Shown: positions 18,388 to 26,184 of the stretch, piece after piece
Layout: each line of letters opens with the position of its first letter
Position numbering within the stretch: the stretch's first letter is position 1
Assembly: GCF_000319575.2 (NCBI RefSeq)
Contig: NC_021291.1
Span: 1,644,501 to 1,708,500, forward strand
DNA length: 64,000 nt
From: Spiribacter salinus M19-40
GTDB taxonomy: Bacteria; Pseudomonadota; Gammaproteobacteria; Nitrococcales; Nitrococcaceae
Direction: 5' to 3'
Program-made: the position numbers and the translations under genes
The notes under the pieces: model-generated
What the model was told of the DNA's origin: nothing
Seen by the model: the letters and a program-made list of their open reading frames with translations, nothing else
Database searches by the model: none

Positions 18388-18407
18388 TATACTGCGTGGT
18401 CAGACCA
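18388..18407 (+). promoter_or_regulatory. mmsA promoter -10 and FadR-type operator
   Basis: TATACT at 18388-18393 is a good -10 hexamer, with TTATCG (18364-18369) as a weak -35 at 18-nt spacing. The 11-bp palindrome TGGTCAGACCA (18397-18407) covers the expected transcription start. TGGT-N3-ACCA is the core recognised by FadR-subfamily regulators such as PdhR and LldR, and a gene of that subfamily lies at 16940-17722. Binding there would block transcription. The regulator-site pairing is inference. Confidence 0.55.
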
Positions 18408-18421
18408 TCGGAGGAGAGACC

Positions 18422-19960
18422 ATGGCCACCGCATCCCAGGACGCCGCTGCCACCGGCCAAATCGGCCATTACGTCAACGGTGAGGCCATTGCCGGCGCGC
18501 CGGGCGGGCGCAGTCAACCGATCTATAACCCGGCGACGGGCGCGCAGACCCACTCGGTCGCGCTGGCGTCGGCCGAGGAAGTGGATCGCGTCATTGCGAA
18601 TGCGGCTGAGGCTCAGGTCGGCTGGGGCGCTACACCGCCGCTGCGCCGGGCGCGGGTCATGTTCCGCTTTAAGGAGCTCATCGAGCGCAACCACGACCGG
18701 CTGGCCGAGTGCATCACCCGCGAGCACGGCAAGACGTTCTCGGATGCTAAGGGCGAAGTCATCCGCGGCCTGGAGGTGGTGGAGTTTGCCTGTGGCATCC
18801 CGCATCTGATTAAAGGCGAGCACTCACCCAATGTTGGCACTGGCGTGGACAGCCACTCCATGCAGCAGCCCGTGGGCGTGTGCGCTGGCATTACGCCGTT
18901 CAACTTCCCGGTGATGGTGCCGTTGTGGATGGCGCCCGTGGCGCTGGCCTGCGGCAATAGCTTCATCCTCAAGCCCTCGGAGAAGGACCCGTCGGCCGGC
19001 ATGCTGTTGGCGGAATTACTGAAAGAGGCCGGTCTGCCCGATGGTGTGTTCAATGTGGTCAATGGTGACAAGGAGGCGGTCGACGTCCTGCTGACCGACC
19101 CGCGGGTTGGCGCCATCAGTTTTGTGGGCTCCACGCCGATCGCGCAGGCCATCTATTCAACCGGCTCGGCCCACGGCAAGCGCGTCCAAGCCCTGGGCGG
19201 CGCCAAGAACCACGCCGTGGTCATGCCCGATGCCGATATGGACCAGACCGTGGATGCCCTCATGGGCGCGGCCTATGGCTCGGCGGGCGAGCGCTGCATG
19301 GCGATCTCCGTCGCCGTCCCCGTGGGCGAGGAGACCGCGGACCGCCTGGTAGCGGGTCTGAAGGACCGCCTGCAGACCCTGACCATCGGCGATGGCCTCA
19401 GCGAGCCCGAGCCTGAAATGGGCCCGCTGGTCACCCGCGAGCACCGCGACAAGGTCGCCAGTTATCTGGACATCGGGGCTGCCGAGGGCGCCGAGCTGGT
19501 CGTTGACGGCCGGCAGGGTGCCGTGCCGGGTGGCGAACACGCCAACGGGTTTTTCATTGGTGGCTCCCTGTTCGATCGGGTCCGCCCCGGCATGCGTGTG
19601 CACAGCGAAGAGATCTTCGGGCCGGTGCTCAGCGTGGTTCGCGCCGCCGACTTCGAGGAAGCCCTCAGCGTGGTGAACGGCCACGAGTTCGCGAATGGCA
19701 CCGCGATCTTCACGCGCGACGGCGACGCCGCCCGGACCTACAGCGAGCGCGTTGAAGCGGGCATGGTCGGTGTGAACGTACCGATCCCGGTCCCGATGGC
19801 CTTCCACAGCTTCGGTGGCTGGAAGCATTCACGCTTTGGTGTCCTGCACGCGCATGGGCCCGACGCCGTGCGCTTTTACACGCAGATGAAGACCATCACG
19901 ACGCGCTGGCCCAAAGGCGTTCGCGACGGCGGCAGCCAGTTCGTCATGCCGACGATGTAG
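18422..19960 (+). CDS. mmsA: CoA-acylating methylmalonate-semialdehyde dehydrogenase
   Basis: MmsA oxidises methylmalonate (or malonate) semialdehyde to propionyl- (or acetyl-) CoA with NAD and CoA, in valine, thymine or inositol breakdown. The 512-residue protein has the MMSDH phrases FNFPVMVPLWMAPVALACGN, GGAKNHAVVMPDADMD, the catalytic Cys in GSAGERCMAIS and IPVPMAFHSFGGWKHSRFG. A strong ribosome site (GGAGGAGAG) precedes the ATG. It stands alone, without mmsB or ivd next to it. A FadR-type operator overlaps its promoter, so induction by an organic-acid or CoA intermediate is plausible. Confidence 0.95.
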   Translation: MATASQDAAATGQIGHYVNGEAIAGAPGGRSQPIYNPATGAQTHSVALASAEEVDRVIANAAEAQVGWGATPPLRRARVMFRFKELIERNHDRLAECITREHGKTFSDAKGEVIRGLEVVEFACGIPHLIKGEHSPNVGTGVDSHSMQQPVGVCAGITPFNFPVMVPLWMAPVALACGNSFILKPSEKDPSAGMLLAELLKEAGLPDGVFNVVNGDKEAVDVLLTDPRVGAISFVGSTPIAQAIYSTGSAHGKRVQALGGAKNHAVVMPDADMDQTVDALMGAAYGSAGERCMAISVAVPVGEETADRLVAGLKDRLQTLTIGDGLSEPEPEMGPLVTREHRDKVASYLDIGAAEGAELVVDGRQGAVPGGEHANGFFIGGSLFDRVRPGMRVHSEEIFGPVLSVVRAADFEEALSVVNGHEFANGTAIFTRDGDAARTYSERVEAGMVGVNVPIPVPMAFHSFGGWKHSRFGVLHAHGPDAVRFYTQMKTITTRWPKGVRDGGSQFVMPTM

Positions 19961-19972
19961 GGGAACGGGGGC

Positions 19973-20344
19973 TCAGCCCTTGGCCTTGTGGCCTGGCGGT
20001 AGCGGGACGTGGCGCGAGATGTCGAGTAAGTGGGCGCGCGTTGAACGGCTAAGGCGCGCGGCCCTCAGGTCATACTCCATCTGCAAGCGCATCCAGAACT
20101 CGGGGGACGTACTGAAGTACCGGGCAAATAACAGCGCCGTTTGCGCGGTAATGCGCCGCCGCCCACACTGAATCTCGGTGATCCGATTCACTGGCACGCG
20201 GATCGCCCGCGCTAGAAGCGTTGGGCGAATACTGCGTGGGCGCATGAACTGATCGGTCAGGACCTCACCCGGCGGGATAGGGGCAAGCGCCTGATCAACC
20301 GCATCTGGGCGTTTATCGCCATCCAGTGGTGCAAAACCCGTCAT
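19973..20344 (-). CDS. higA: HigA-family antitoxin (XRE-type HTH)
   Basis: This 123-residue protein carries a HigA/addiction-module antidote domain: IPPGEVLTDQFMRPRSIRPTLLARAIRVPVNRITEIQCGRR read in short pieces, then ITAQTALLFARYFSTSPEFWMRLQMEYDLRAA, a classical HigA tail. It would neutralise the toxin and repress its own promoter. It starts with an ATGA overlap on the stop of the upstream HigB-like gene, the usual toxin-first HigBA order. It faces mmsA with a 12-nt gap. Confidence 0.88.
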   Translation of the reverse strand: MTGFAPLDGDKRPDAVDQALAPIPPGEVLTDQFMRPRSIRPTLLARAIRVPVNRITEIQCGRRRITAQTALLFARYFSTSPEFWMRLQMEYDLRAARLSRSTRAHLLDISRHVPLPPGHKAKG

Positions 20345-20706
20345 GTCGCAGGCCTCGCCTGCTCACCACAGTGCAGTCCAACCCGCCGCGCCTCACCCGC
20401 CTCAAAGTAAAACGACAGATACCAGCCATACCCGACGTGAATACGCCACCAGTCGGGAGATGTGGGCGAGGCGGCAGGCACGGCGTCAGTCGGATCTTCC
20501 GGAAATGGCACTGACGGGTCGTAGCAACCCTCGAGCTGTTGCCCGAGCGCCTGGTGGAGATCCTCGAGTTCCACCGCGGCATGCAGGATGGAAAGGTGCT
20601 GACGAACGGCAAATAAAACCCGGGGATGCAGGTTCTGTGGTTCACGGCCACGCCAAATCGCTCGAAGCACCGGAGTTGTACAGCTTTTCAACATGGCGAC
20701 AGACAT
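20341..20706 (-). CDS. Divergent HigB-like toxin (RelE superfamily)
   Basis: Lying upstream of and overlapping higA by 4 nt, this reading frame has the HigB frame order. A helix resembles HigB (RQHLSILHAAVELEDLHQAL), followed by QQLEGC and the strands WWRIHVGYGWYLSFYFEAGEA and RRVGLHC. HigB proteins usually have about 92 residues and read RLEAL..W.IRIN..WRICF.W..G.A. Here a Pro/Asp-rich insert of about 20 residues (DPSVPFPEDPTDAVPAAS) sits in the middle and the ends are longer, about 121 residues from ATG 20706 (ATG 20694 is an alternative). Toxicity cannot be judged by eye. Confidence 0.6.
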   Translation of the reverse strand: MSVAMLKSCTTPVLRAIWRGREPQNLHPRVLFAVRQHLSILHAAVELEDLHQALGQQLEGCYDPSVPFPEDPTDAVPAASPTSPDWWRIHVGYGWYLSFYFEAGEARRVGLHCGEQARPAT

Positions 20707-21252
20707 ATCGCGATCTCGTGGTCGGGCGGGATGCTGTCGGCTAAACGGGCGCAGTAAACGGACCAGCGGGTGGGACCGGCGGGTGGCAGTGCGGCAAATT
20801 CGTCGCGGCGAAGCGAGTGTTGTTAACCCAACTTGACCCCTGCAGACGTTTGACGGCAAACATCACGACGCCTTACGCGAGCCGTACTGCAGTCCGATTG
20901 AGTGACGTCGTACGTAACTGGCAACGGCGAATCGGCGAAATGGCGTCATGAAAGGGTTTTCATGATCCGCACTCCGTCAGACGTCCTGCGAACCTGGCTA
21001 TTGCGCAGACGAAGGTCGGTGAATCGGACAGACGCCTTACGGTCCACATCCAAACGTTTTACGGAAGGCGTCAACATGGGCGAAAAGAGGAGGCAAAACT
21101 CTGCGCGGCGCGCCGTGTGGCATAGCAACCACCGGGGCCTCTGTAAGCTCCAGGCTGGACCTCAGCGATGGCTAGGCCCTCACTACCGGCTTGAGCCAAT
21201 TTCCTGAGAGATTTCTCTCCCCGGCCACCCTCTCCCCGGTTACCCTGTCCCC
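20707..21252. other. Gene-poor 546-nt gap with palindromes and a repeated word
   Basis: No convincing gene is seen; short open frames here have no recognisable domain. The composition looks less GC-rich than the flanks. TCATGAAA-GGGT-TTTCATGA (20946-20965) is a perfect 8-bp hairpin. The word GACGCCTTACG occurs at 20867-20877 and 21031-21041, and GACGCCTT recurs inverted at 21065-21072, making a second hairpin with 21031-21038. It lies beside the HigBA pair and may be a remnant of transferred DNA. The promoters of higBA (minus) and the DksA-like gene (plus) must lie within it. Confidence 0.5.
20946..20965. repeat. Perfect short hairpin TCATGAAA/TTTCATGA
   Basis: Two perfect 8-base arms flank a GGGT loop. 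It is not followed by a T-run, so a simple terminator is unlikely. It could be an operator for the toxin-antitoxin pair, a small-RNA element or a leftover end of a mobile element. Confidence 0.45.
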
Positions 21253-21594
21253 ATGAACCCCGACGACATCGATATTCCGCACTTCCGAGCGCGCCTGCTC
21301 GCCCAGCGCGCCGAGCTTGAGAACTTGCAGGACACGCGCACGGATTCCGCAGCAACCGTCGAGCTCGATCAAACCCGGGTGGGTCGCCTGTCGCGGATGG
21401 ATGCCATGCAGCAACAGGCGATGGCCCAGGCCACCGGCGAGCGCGCGAAGCGCACGCTCACGCGCATTGAGTCCGCCCTCCGGCGCTGCGACGAGGGCAC
21501 CTACGGCGATTGTCTGCGTTGCGAGGAACCGATCGACGTCCGGCGCCTGGAAATCGACCCCGCCGCTACGCTCTGCATCGACTGCGCCGATTAA
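21253..21594 (+). CDS. DksA/TraR-family C4 zinc-finger protein
   Basis: This 113-residue protein has an N-terminal coiled coil (FRARLLAQRAELENLQDT, then MDAMQQQAMAQATGERAKRTLTRIESAL). The C-terminal zinc finger is CLRCEEPIDVRRLEIDPAATLCIDC, with four cysteines as C-X2-C-X17-C-X2-C. It is shorter than true DksA (about 150 residues) and resembles the DksA-like/TraR group that enters the RNA polymerase secondary channel. No Shine-Dalgarno is visible; the leader just before ATG 21253 is pyrimidine-rich. Its stop shares a TTAA overlap with the convergent ilvA stop. Confidence 0.85.
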   Translation: MNPDDIDIPHFRARLLAQRAELENLQDTRTDSAATVELDQTRVGRLSRMDAMQQQAMAQATGERAKRTLTRIESALRRCDEGTYGDCLRCEEPIDVRRLEIDPAATLCIDCAD

Positions 21595-23102
21595 CTCAAA
21601 AAGAGCGCGTACGCCGGGTTATCCGACTCATTCCGATACGGATACCCGAGCTTATCGAGGCTTTCCTCAAACTTTGCGCGCTGATCGGGTGGAACCTGGA
21701 TGCCCACCAGTACGCGTCCATAGTCCGCGCCATGGTTACGATAATGGAAGAGCGAGATATTCCAGCGCCGGCCCAAGCGCTTCAGGAAATTCAATAGCGC
21801 CCCCGGGCGCTCCGGGAAGCGCACGTGGTACAGAATCTCGTCGTCGACGTTGTGCCCACGCCCACCCACCATGTGACGGACGTGAACCTTCGACATCTCA
21901 TCATCTGTTAAATCGAGCACCGGATAGTCTCGTGCCCGCAGGGCCTCCACGACCTCCTCACGCTCGGCAAAGCCATCGTTCAGCCCGATCCCGGCAAACA
22001 CATGCGCCTCTTCCGAGTACGCATAACGGTAATTGAACTCGGTGATCGCCCGGTTCCCGATCGTCTCGCAAAACTCACGAAAACTGCCGGGGCGCTCCGG
22101 AATCGTCACCGCCAACACCGCTTCGCGATGCTCACCGAGCTCCGCGCGTTCCGCGACATGCGCCAGGCGCGAGAAATTCATGTTCGCACCGCAATTGATG
22201 CCAACGAGCGTCTGCCCGGTGATCCCGTTTTGCTGGACATACTTCTTGATGCCCGCTACCGCCAGCGCACCCGCCGGTTCCATCACCGACCGGGTGTCCT
22301 CGAAGATATCCTTGATCCCGGCACAGATTTCATCCGTCGAGACCAACAGGCACTCATCGACGAGCTCCCGAGCGATCCGAAAAGTCTCCTTGCCAATCTG
22401 CCGCACGGCGACGCCATCGGCGAAGATCCCGACCTCGCCGAGCGTCACCCGACGGCCGGTGGCCATGGCGCGCTCAAGCGTTGGCGCGTCCTCGGGCTCT
22501 ACGGCGACGATCTTGATATCAGGACGTAATTGCTTGATGTAGGCCGCAATGCCCGCGATTAAGCCCCCACCGCCAACCGGCACGAACACGGCATCGATCG
22601 GCCGAGGATGCTGACTCAAGATCTCCATGCCGACCGTGCCTTGCCCCGCGATCACCTCCGGATCATCGTAGGGGGGGATATAGGTGAGCCCACGCTCCTC
22701 CACCAGCTTTTCGGCATGCGCCTTGGCGGCATCGTAGTTATCACCATGCAGCACCACGCGACCACCGAAATTCCGGACCGCATCCACCTTGATCGCCGGC
22801 GTGGTGCGCGGCATCACGATCGTCGCCTTGATGCCCAGCTTTTGCGCCGACAGCGCCACGCCCTGTGCGTGGTTGCCGGCCGATGAACAGATCACGCCCT
22901 TCTCGCGCTGCGCGTCAGTGAGACTGGCAATCTTGTTATACGCACCGCGGATCTTGAACGAGAACACCGGCTGCAGATCTTCGCGCTTTAAAAGCACGTT
23001 ATTCTCGAGCCGCCGGGAGAGGTTCACCGCTTGCGTGAGTGGCGTCTGATCCGCAACGTCGTAAACGCTCGCGGTCAGAATGCGTTGCAGATAGGATTTC
23101 AT
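21591..23102 (-). CDS. ilvA: Threonine ammonia-lyase, biosynthetic
   Basis: IlvA deaminates threonine to 2-oxobutanoate, the first committed step of isoleucine synthesis. The 503-residue protein has the PLP lysine in [37 protein letters not shown], and two C-terminal ACT-like regulatory domains (about 335-420 and 430-503, ending [14 protein letters not shown]) that bind isoleucine and valine. ATG 23102 gives the standard start [17 protein letters not shown]; longer readings would extend through the divergent rpiA. The gene is divergent from rpiA and convergent with the DksA-like gene. Confidence 0.96.
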   Translation of the reverse strand: MKSYLQRILTASVYDVADQTPLTQAVNLSRRLENNVLLKREDLQPVFSFKIRGAYNKIASLTDAQREKGVICSSAGNHAQGVALSAQKLGIKATIVMPRTTPAIKVDAVRNFGGRVVLHGDNYDAAKAHAEKLVEERGLTYIPPYDDPEVIAGQGTVGMEILSQHPRPIDAVFVPVGGGGLIAGIAAYIKQLRPDIKIVAVEPEDAPTLERAMATGRRVTLGEVGIFADGVAVRQIGKETFRIARELVDECLLVSTDEICAGIKDIFEDTRSVMEPAGALAVAGIKKYVQQNGITGQTLVGINCGANMNFSRLAHVAERAELGEHREAVLAVTIPERPGSFREFCETIGNRAITEFNYRYAYSEEAHVFAGIGLNDGFAEREEVVEALRARDYPVLDLTDDEMSKVHVRHMVGGRGHNVDDEILYHVRFPERPGALLNFLKRLGRRWNISLFHYRNHGADYGRVLVGIQVPPDQRAKFEESLDKLGYPYRNESDNPAYALFLS

Positions 23103-23116
23103 GGCAGAACGCGCGC

Positions 23117-23150
23117 TGTCCGTAAAAGGTCTCAGTGTATAGGACGGACA
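23117..23150. promoter_or_regulatory. Dyad in the ilvA-rpiA divergent promoter region
   Basis: TGTCCGT (23117-23123) and ACGGACA (23144-23150) form a perfect 7-bp inverted repeat with a 20-nt spacer in the 63-nt gap between two divergent starts. It must overlap both promoters. It may be an operator; no regulator is recognised. Confidence 0.3.
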
Positions 23151-23165
23151 ATCAAAGGAGCCAAT

Positions 23166-23828
23166 ATGAGCGCAGAAGCGCAGAAAAGAGCCGCCGCCGA
23201 GGCCGCGGTCGCGACCATTCAGTCGGGCAGCATCATTGGCGTGGGCAGTGGCTCCACCGTGAATCACTTCATCGATGCGCTCGCTGCCTCCGACACGCAG
23301 ATCGAGGCCGCCGTGGCCGCCTCCGAGGCCAGCGCCGAGCGCCTGCGCGGCCATGGCATTGAGGTCCGCGACGCGAACCAGGTCACTGAATTGGCCGTGA
23401 TGATCGACGGCGCCGATGAGATCAACCGCCACCTGCAGATGATCAAGGGCGGCGGCGGCGCGCTCACCCGCGAGAAGATCATCGCCGCACTCAGCCACCA
23501 GTTCATCTGCATCGCTGATGCCTCAAAACAGGTCACGGCCCTCGGCGACTTCCCCCTGCCGGTGGAGGTCATCCCCATGGCCCGCTCCTACGTGGGCCGG
23601 CAAATGCTCAAGCTGGGCGGCCACCCGGAGCTGCGCGAGGGCTTCACCACCGACAACGGCAACGTCATTCTGGATGTCCGTCGGCTGGATTTGTCCGAGC
23701 CCCTGCACCGCGAGCAGCAGTTGAACAACATCGCCGGCATCGTCACCAATGGCCTGTTCGCCTTGCGTCCCGCCGATGAGCTGCTGGTCGGTACCGATGA
23801 TGGGGTTGAGCGGGTGACGGCGGCTTAG
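23166..23828 (+). CDS. rpiA: Ribose-5-phosphate isomerase A
   Basis: RpiA interconverts ribose 5-phosphate and ribulose 5-phosphate in the pentose phosphate pathway. The 220-residue protein has the family motifs [15 protein letters not shown] (phosphate loop), [25 protein letters not shown] with the catalytic Asp, Glu and Lys, and [15 protein letters not shown] 23166 follows AAAGGAG at 23154-23160. A longer reading from 23031 would run into ilvA and lacks a ribosome site. No operon partner follows; the next gene is on the other strand. Confidence 0.97.
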   Translation: MSAEAQKRAAAEAAVATIQSGSIIGVGSGSTVNHFIDALAASDTQIEAAVAASEASAERLRGHGIEVRDANQVTELAVMIDGADEINRHLQMIKGGGGALTREKIIAALSHQFICIADASKQVTALGDFPLPVEVIPMARSYVGRQMLKLGGHPELREGFTTDNGNVILDVRRLDLSEPLHREQQLNNIAGIVTNGLFALRPADELLVGTDDGVERVTAA

Positions 23829-23839
23829 GCGCTCGCTAG

Positions 23840-24430
23840 TTACAAGAGACCCTCGATGGCGCGCCGGAGCTTAGCGGAATTCGGCTTGGTCATCGAACCA
23901 AACACCTCGACCACCTCGCCGGCCGGATTCACCAGATACTTGTTGAAGTTCCAGCGCGGTGCGCGGGACTGGCGGGCCAGCTCAGCAAACAAGGGATGCG
24001 CATCGGCGCCCCTGACTGGAATGGTCGACATCATGTCGAAGGTCACGCCGAAGTTAACGAAACACGTGTCTGCGGCGGCGGCCTCGTCATCGGCTTCCTG
24101 ATTAAAGGAATCCGACGAGAACCCGATGACCTTCAGGCCCTGATCCTTGTACTCCTGGTGCAGCGCCTCGAGCCCTTCAAACTGCCCGGTAAAACCGCAG
24201 TGGCTGGCCGTATTCACCAGCAACACGGCTGGTGCATCGTCGGCCAGCGATCTCACGTTCACGGTCTCGCTGGAATGCAGTTTGCGCATGTCATGATCGA
24301 GTAGCGCGTAGGCATTGGCCGGTTGGGGTGTTGTACTCATGAGTGCCATTCCGATGAGGGTCATCAGCCCGATGATGGCTCGGCGTGCGATCGTGTCCGA
24401 CTCAGTCTGTCGCTGCGGTATGCTTGGCAT
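23840..24430 (-). CDS. Secreted cysteine-type glutathione peroxidase family protein
   Basis: This 196-residue GPx/BtuE-type thiol peroxidase has the peroxidatic Cys in NTASHCGFTGQFEGLEALHQEY, the conserved Gln region VIGFSSDSFNQEA, and the Trp-Asn motif RAPRWNFNKYLVN. An N-terminal hydrophobic stretch with an Ala-X-Ala-like end (MALMSTTPQPANAYA, to about residue 40) suggests export to the periplasm, unlike most cytoplasmic bacterial GPx. ATG 24430 is chosen over a TTG at 24454. It would reduce peroxides with thioredoxin-like or glutathione partners. It is divergent from the DCC-family gene. Confidence 0.85.
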   Translation of the reverse strand: MPSIPQRQTESDTIARRAIIGLMTLIGMALMSTTPQPANAYALLDHDMRKLHSSETVNVRSLADDAPAVLLVNTASHCGFTGQFEGLEALHQEYKDQGLKVIGFSSDSFNQEADDEAAAADTCFVNFGVTFDMMSTIPVRGADAHPLFAELARQSRAPRWNFNKYLVNPAGEVVEVFGSMTKPNSAKLRRAIEGLL

Positions 24431-24458
24431 CTGCGCTCGTCCATCGTCAAACAACAGG

Positions 24459-24809
24459 ATGCTTCATTTGAGCAGCCAACCGACCCGAAAAGCCAGACTT
24501 TATTACGACCATTCCTGCGGATTGTGTCGGCGTGAGATCGCGCATCTCCGGCCGCGGCTCGAGCCCCATGCGACGCTTGTGGACATCAGCGATCCGGACT
24601 TCGACCCCCCGCCGGGTTACACACTGCAGGCGATGATGGAGCGCATCCACTTCCATGACGGTGAGCGCATGCGCGTTGGCTTTGCCGCCACGCTCGGGTA
24701 CTGGCGCCTCGCGGGCTTACGCCTCACCACCGCCATACTGGGCCTACCCGGGATCTTTCACATCGCGGACTTCGCCTACAACCGCTGGGCAGCCTGGCGG
24801 ATGCGTTAG
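24459..24809 (+). CDS. DCC-family thiol-disulfide oxidoreductase-like protein (DUF393)
   Basis: This protein of about 116 residues has the DUF393 signature YYDHSCGLCRREIAHLRPRL (a C-X2-C pair where relatives read DGxCxLC) and the later segment ATLGYWRLAGLRLTTAILG. Function is unknown; a thioredoxin-like redox role is assumed from the motif. The start is uncertain: ATG 24459 or TTG 24468 both give a full domain. Its stop overlaps the convergent metY stop by 4 nt (TTAG). Confidence 0.78.
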   Translation: MLHLSSQPTRKARLYYDHSCGLCRREIAHLRPRLEPHATLVDISDPDFDPPPGYTLQAMMERIHFHDGERMRVGFAATLGYWRLAGLRLTTAILGLPGIFHIADFAYNRWAAWRMR

Positions 24810-26080
24810 CCCGCGGCCTTCAGCGCCTGATCGATATCCGCAATGATGTCGTCAATATGCTCGATGCCCACGGACAGGCGGACCATATCGCGGCTCACGC
24901 CCGCCGTGGCGAGCTCGCGGTCATCGAGCTGACGGTGCGTCGTCGTCGCCGGGTGGCAGGCCAGTGACTTCGCATCGCCGATGTTCACCAGCCGCAGGAT
25001 CAGGCCCAGCGCGTCGATGAACTTAGCCCCGGCGGCTTCACCGCCATCGATACCAAAACTGAGAATCCCTCCGGCATTGCCGCCCATGTACTTCTGCACC
25101 AGCGAGTAATACGGGCTGTCCGGCAGGCCGGCGTACTTCACCCAGGTCACGCCCGGATGGGCCTTCAGGTGCTCGGCCACGGCGATCGCGTTTTCGCCAT
25201 GGCGCGCCATCCGCAGCGGCACCGTCTCAATGCCCTGCAGCAGCATGAACGCATTCATTGGCGAGAGTGCTGCGCCCATGTTGCGCAATGGCGCCACCCG
25301 GCAGCGGCCGATATACGCCGCCGCGCCCAACGCCTCCGTGTACACCACCCCGTGATAGGACGGGTCCGGCTGAGTCAGCATCGGGTACTTGTCGGCATGC
25401 TCAGCCCAGGGGAAATTACCCGAGTCGACAATCACGCCGCCCACCGTCGTGCCATGACCACCCATGGCCTTGGTCAGCGAGTGCACCACGATGTCCGCGC
25501 CATGCTCGATCGGTCGCCACAGCACCGGGGTTGGCACCGTGTTATCCACAATCAGCGGCACACCGTGACGGTGCGCCATCGCCGCCAGTGCCTCGATGTC
25601 GACGACATTGCCGTTGGGATTACCGACAGTTTCGGCAAAAACGGCCTTGGTCTTCTCATCAATCAGCGCTTCCATGGCCGCCGGATCATCACCGCTCGCA
25701 AAGCGCACCTCGATGCCCATGTTCGGCATGCCATGGGCAAACAGGTTGTATGTGCCGCCATAGAGCTGGCTTGTGGTGACAATGTTGTCACCCACCGTGG
25801 TGATGCACTGAATTGAGTAGGTGATCGCCGCCATGCCCGACGCCAGCGCCAGCCCGGCAATCCCGCCTTCCATCTCCGCCACCCGCTGCTCAAGGGCCGC
25901 ATTGGTGGGGTTCATGATGCGGGTGTAGATATTGCCCTCGACCTTCAGGTCGAATAGGTCCGCCCCGTGCTGCGTGTCATCAAACGCGTAAGACGTCGTC
26001 TGATACATCGGCACCGCCACCGCCTTGGTGGTGGGGTCCGGGGAATAGCCGGCGTGGATCGCCTGGGTTTCGAGTTTCAT
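24806..26080 (-). CDS. metY: O-acetylhomoserine sulfhydrylase (aminocarboxypropyltransferase)
   Basis: MetY makes homocysteine from O-acetylhomoserine and sulfide with PLP, in methionine synthesis. The 424-residue protein begins MKLETQAIHAGYSPDPTTKAVAVP. It has the PLP-binding TRIMNPTNAALEQRVAEMEGG, the Schiff-base lysine in VVHSLTKAMGGHGTTVGGV and the C-terminal SLACHPATTTHRQL. Its length and the long insert class it with MetY rather than MetB/MetC (about 390). ATG 26080 has GAGGAGA upstream. It stands alone between DCC and galE. Confidence 0.95.
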   Translation of the reverse strand: MKLETQAIHAGYSPDPTTKAVAVPMYQTTSYAFDDTQHGADLFDLKVEGNIYTRIMNPTNAALEQRVAEMEGGIAGLALASGMAAITYSIQCITTVGDNIVTTSQLYGGTYNLFAHGMPNMGIEVRFASGDDPAAMEALIDEKTKAVFAETVGNPNGNVVDIEALAAMAHRHGVPLIVDNTVPTPVLWRPIEHGADIVVHSLTKAMGGHGTTVGGVIVDSGNFPWAEHADKYPMLTQPDPSYHGVVYTEALGAAAYIGRCRVAPLRNMGAALSPMNAFMLLQGIETVPLRMARHGENAIAVAEHLKAHPGVTWVKYAGLPDSPYYSLVQKYMGGNAGGILSFGIDGGEAAGAKFIDALGLILRLVNIGDAKSLACHPATTTHRQLDDRELATAGVSRDMVRLSVGIEHIDDIIADIDQALKAAG

Positions 26081-26184
26081 ATTGGGATCTCCTCGGGCAG
26101 ATAAGCCCCGTAGCATAACCCGCAAGGGCTGCCACGCCATCGATCAATTGGGCATATGGTTATAACGAAGCGTCAGCTCGGCGA

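Noticed and set aside
20902-21207. 101-codon open frame in the gene-poor gap
   Set aside because: No recognisable domain, Arg-rich shadow-like composition, no ribosome site, and it overlaps the palindromes; I see no support for a real gene.
25542-25550. Perfect DnaA-box-like TTATCCACA inside metY
   Set aside because: A single copy, in coding sequence for conserved residues (VDNTV), without other boxes, an AT-rich unwinding element or replication genes nearby; not an origin.
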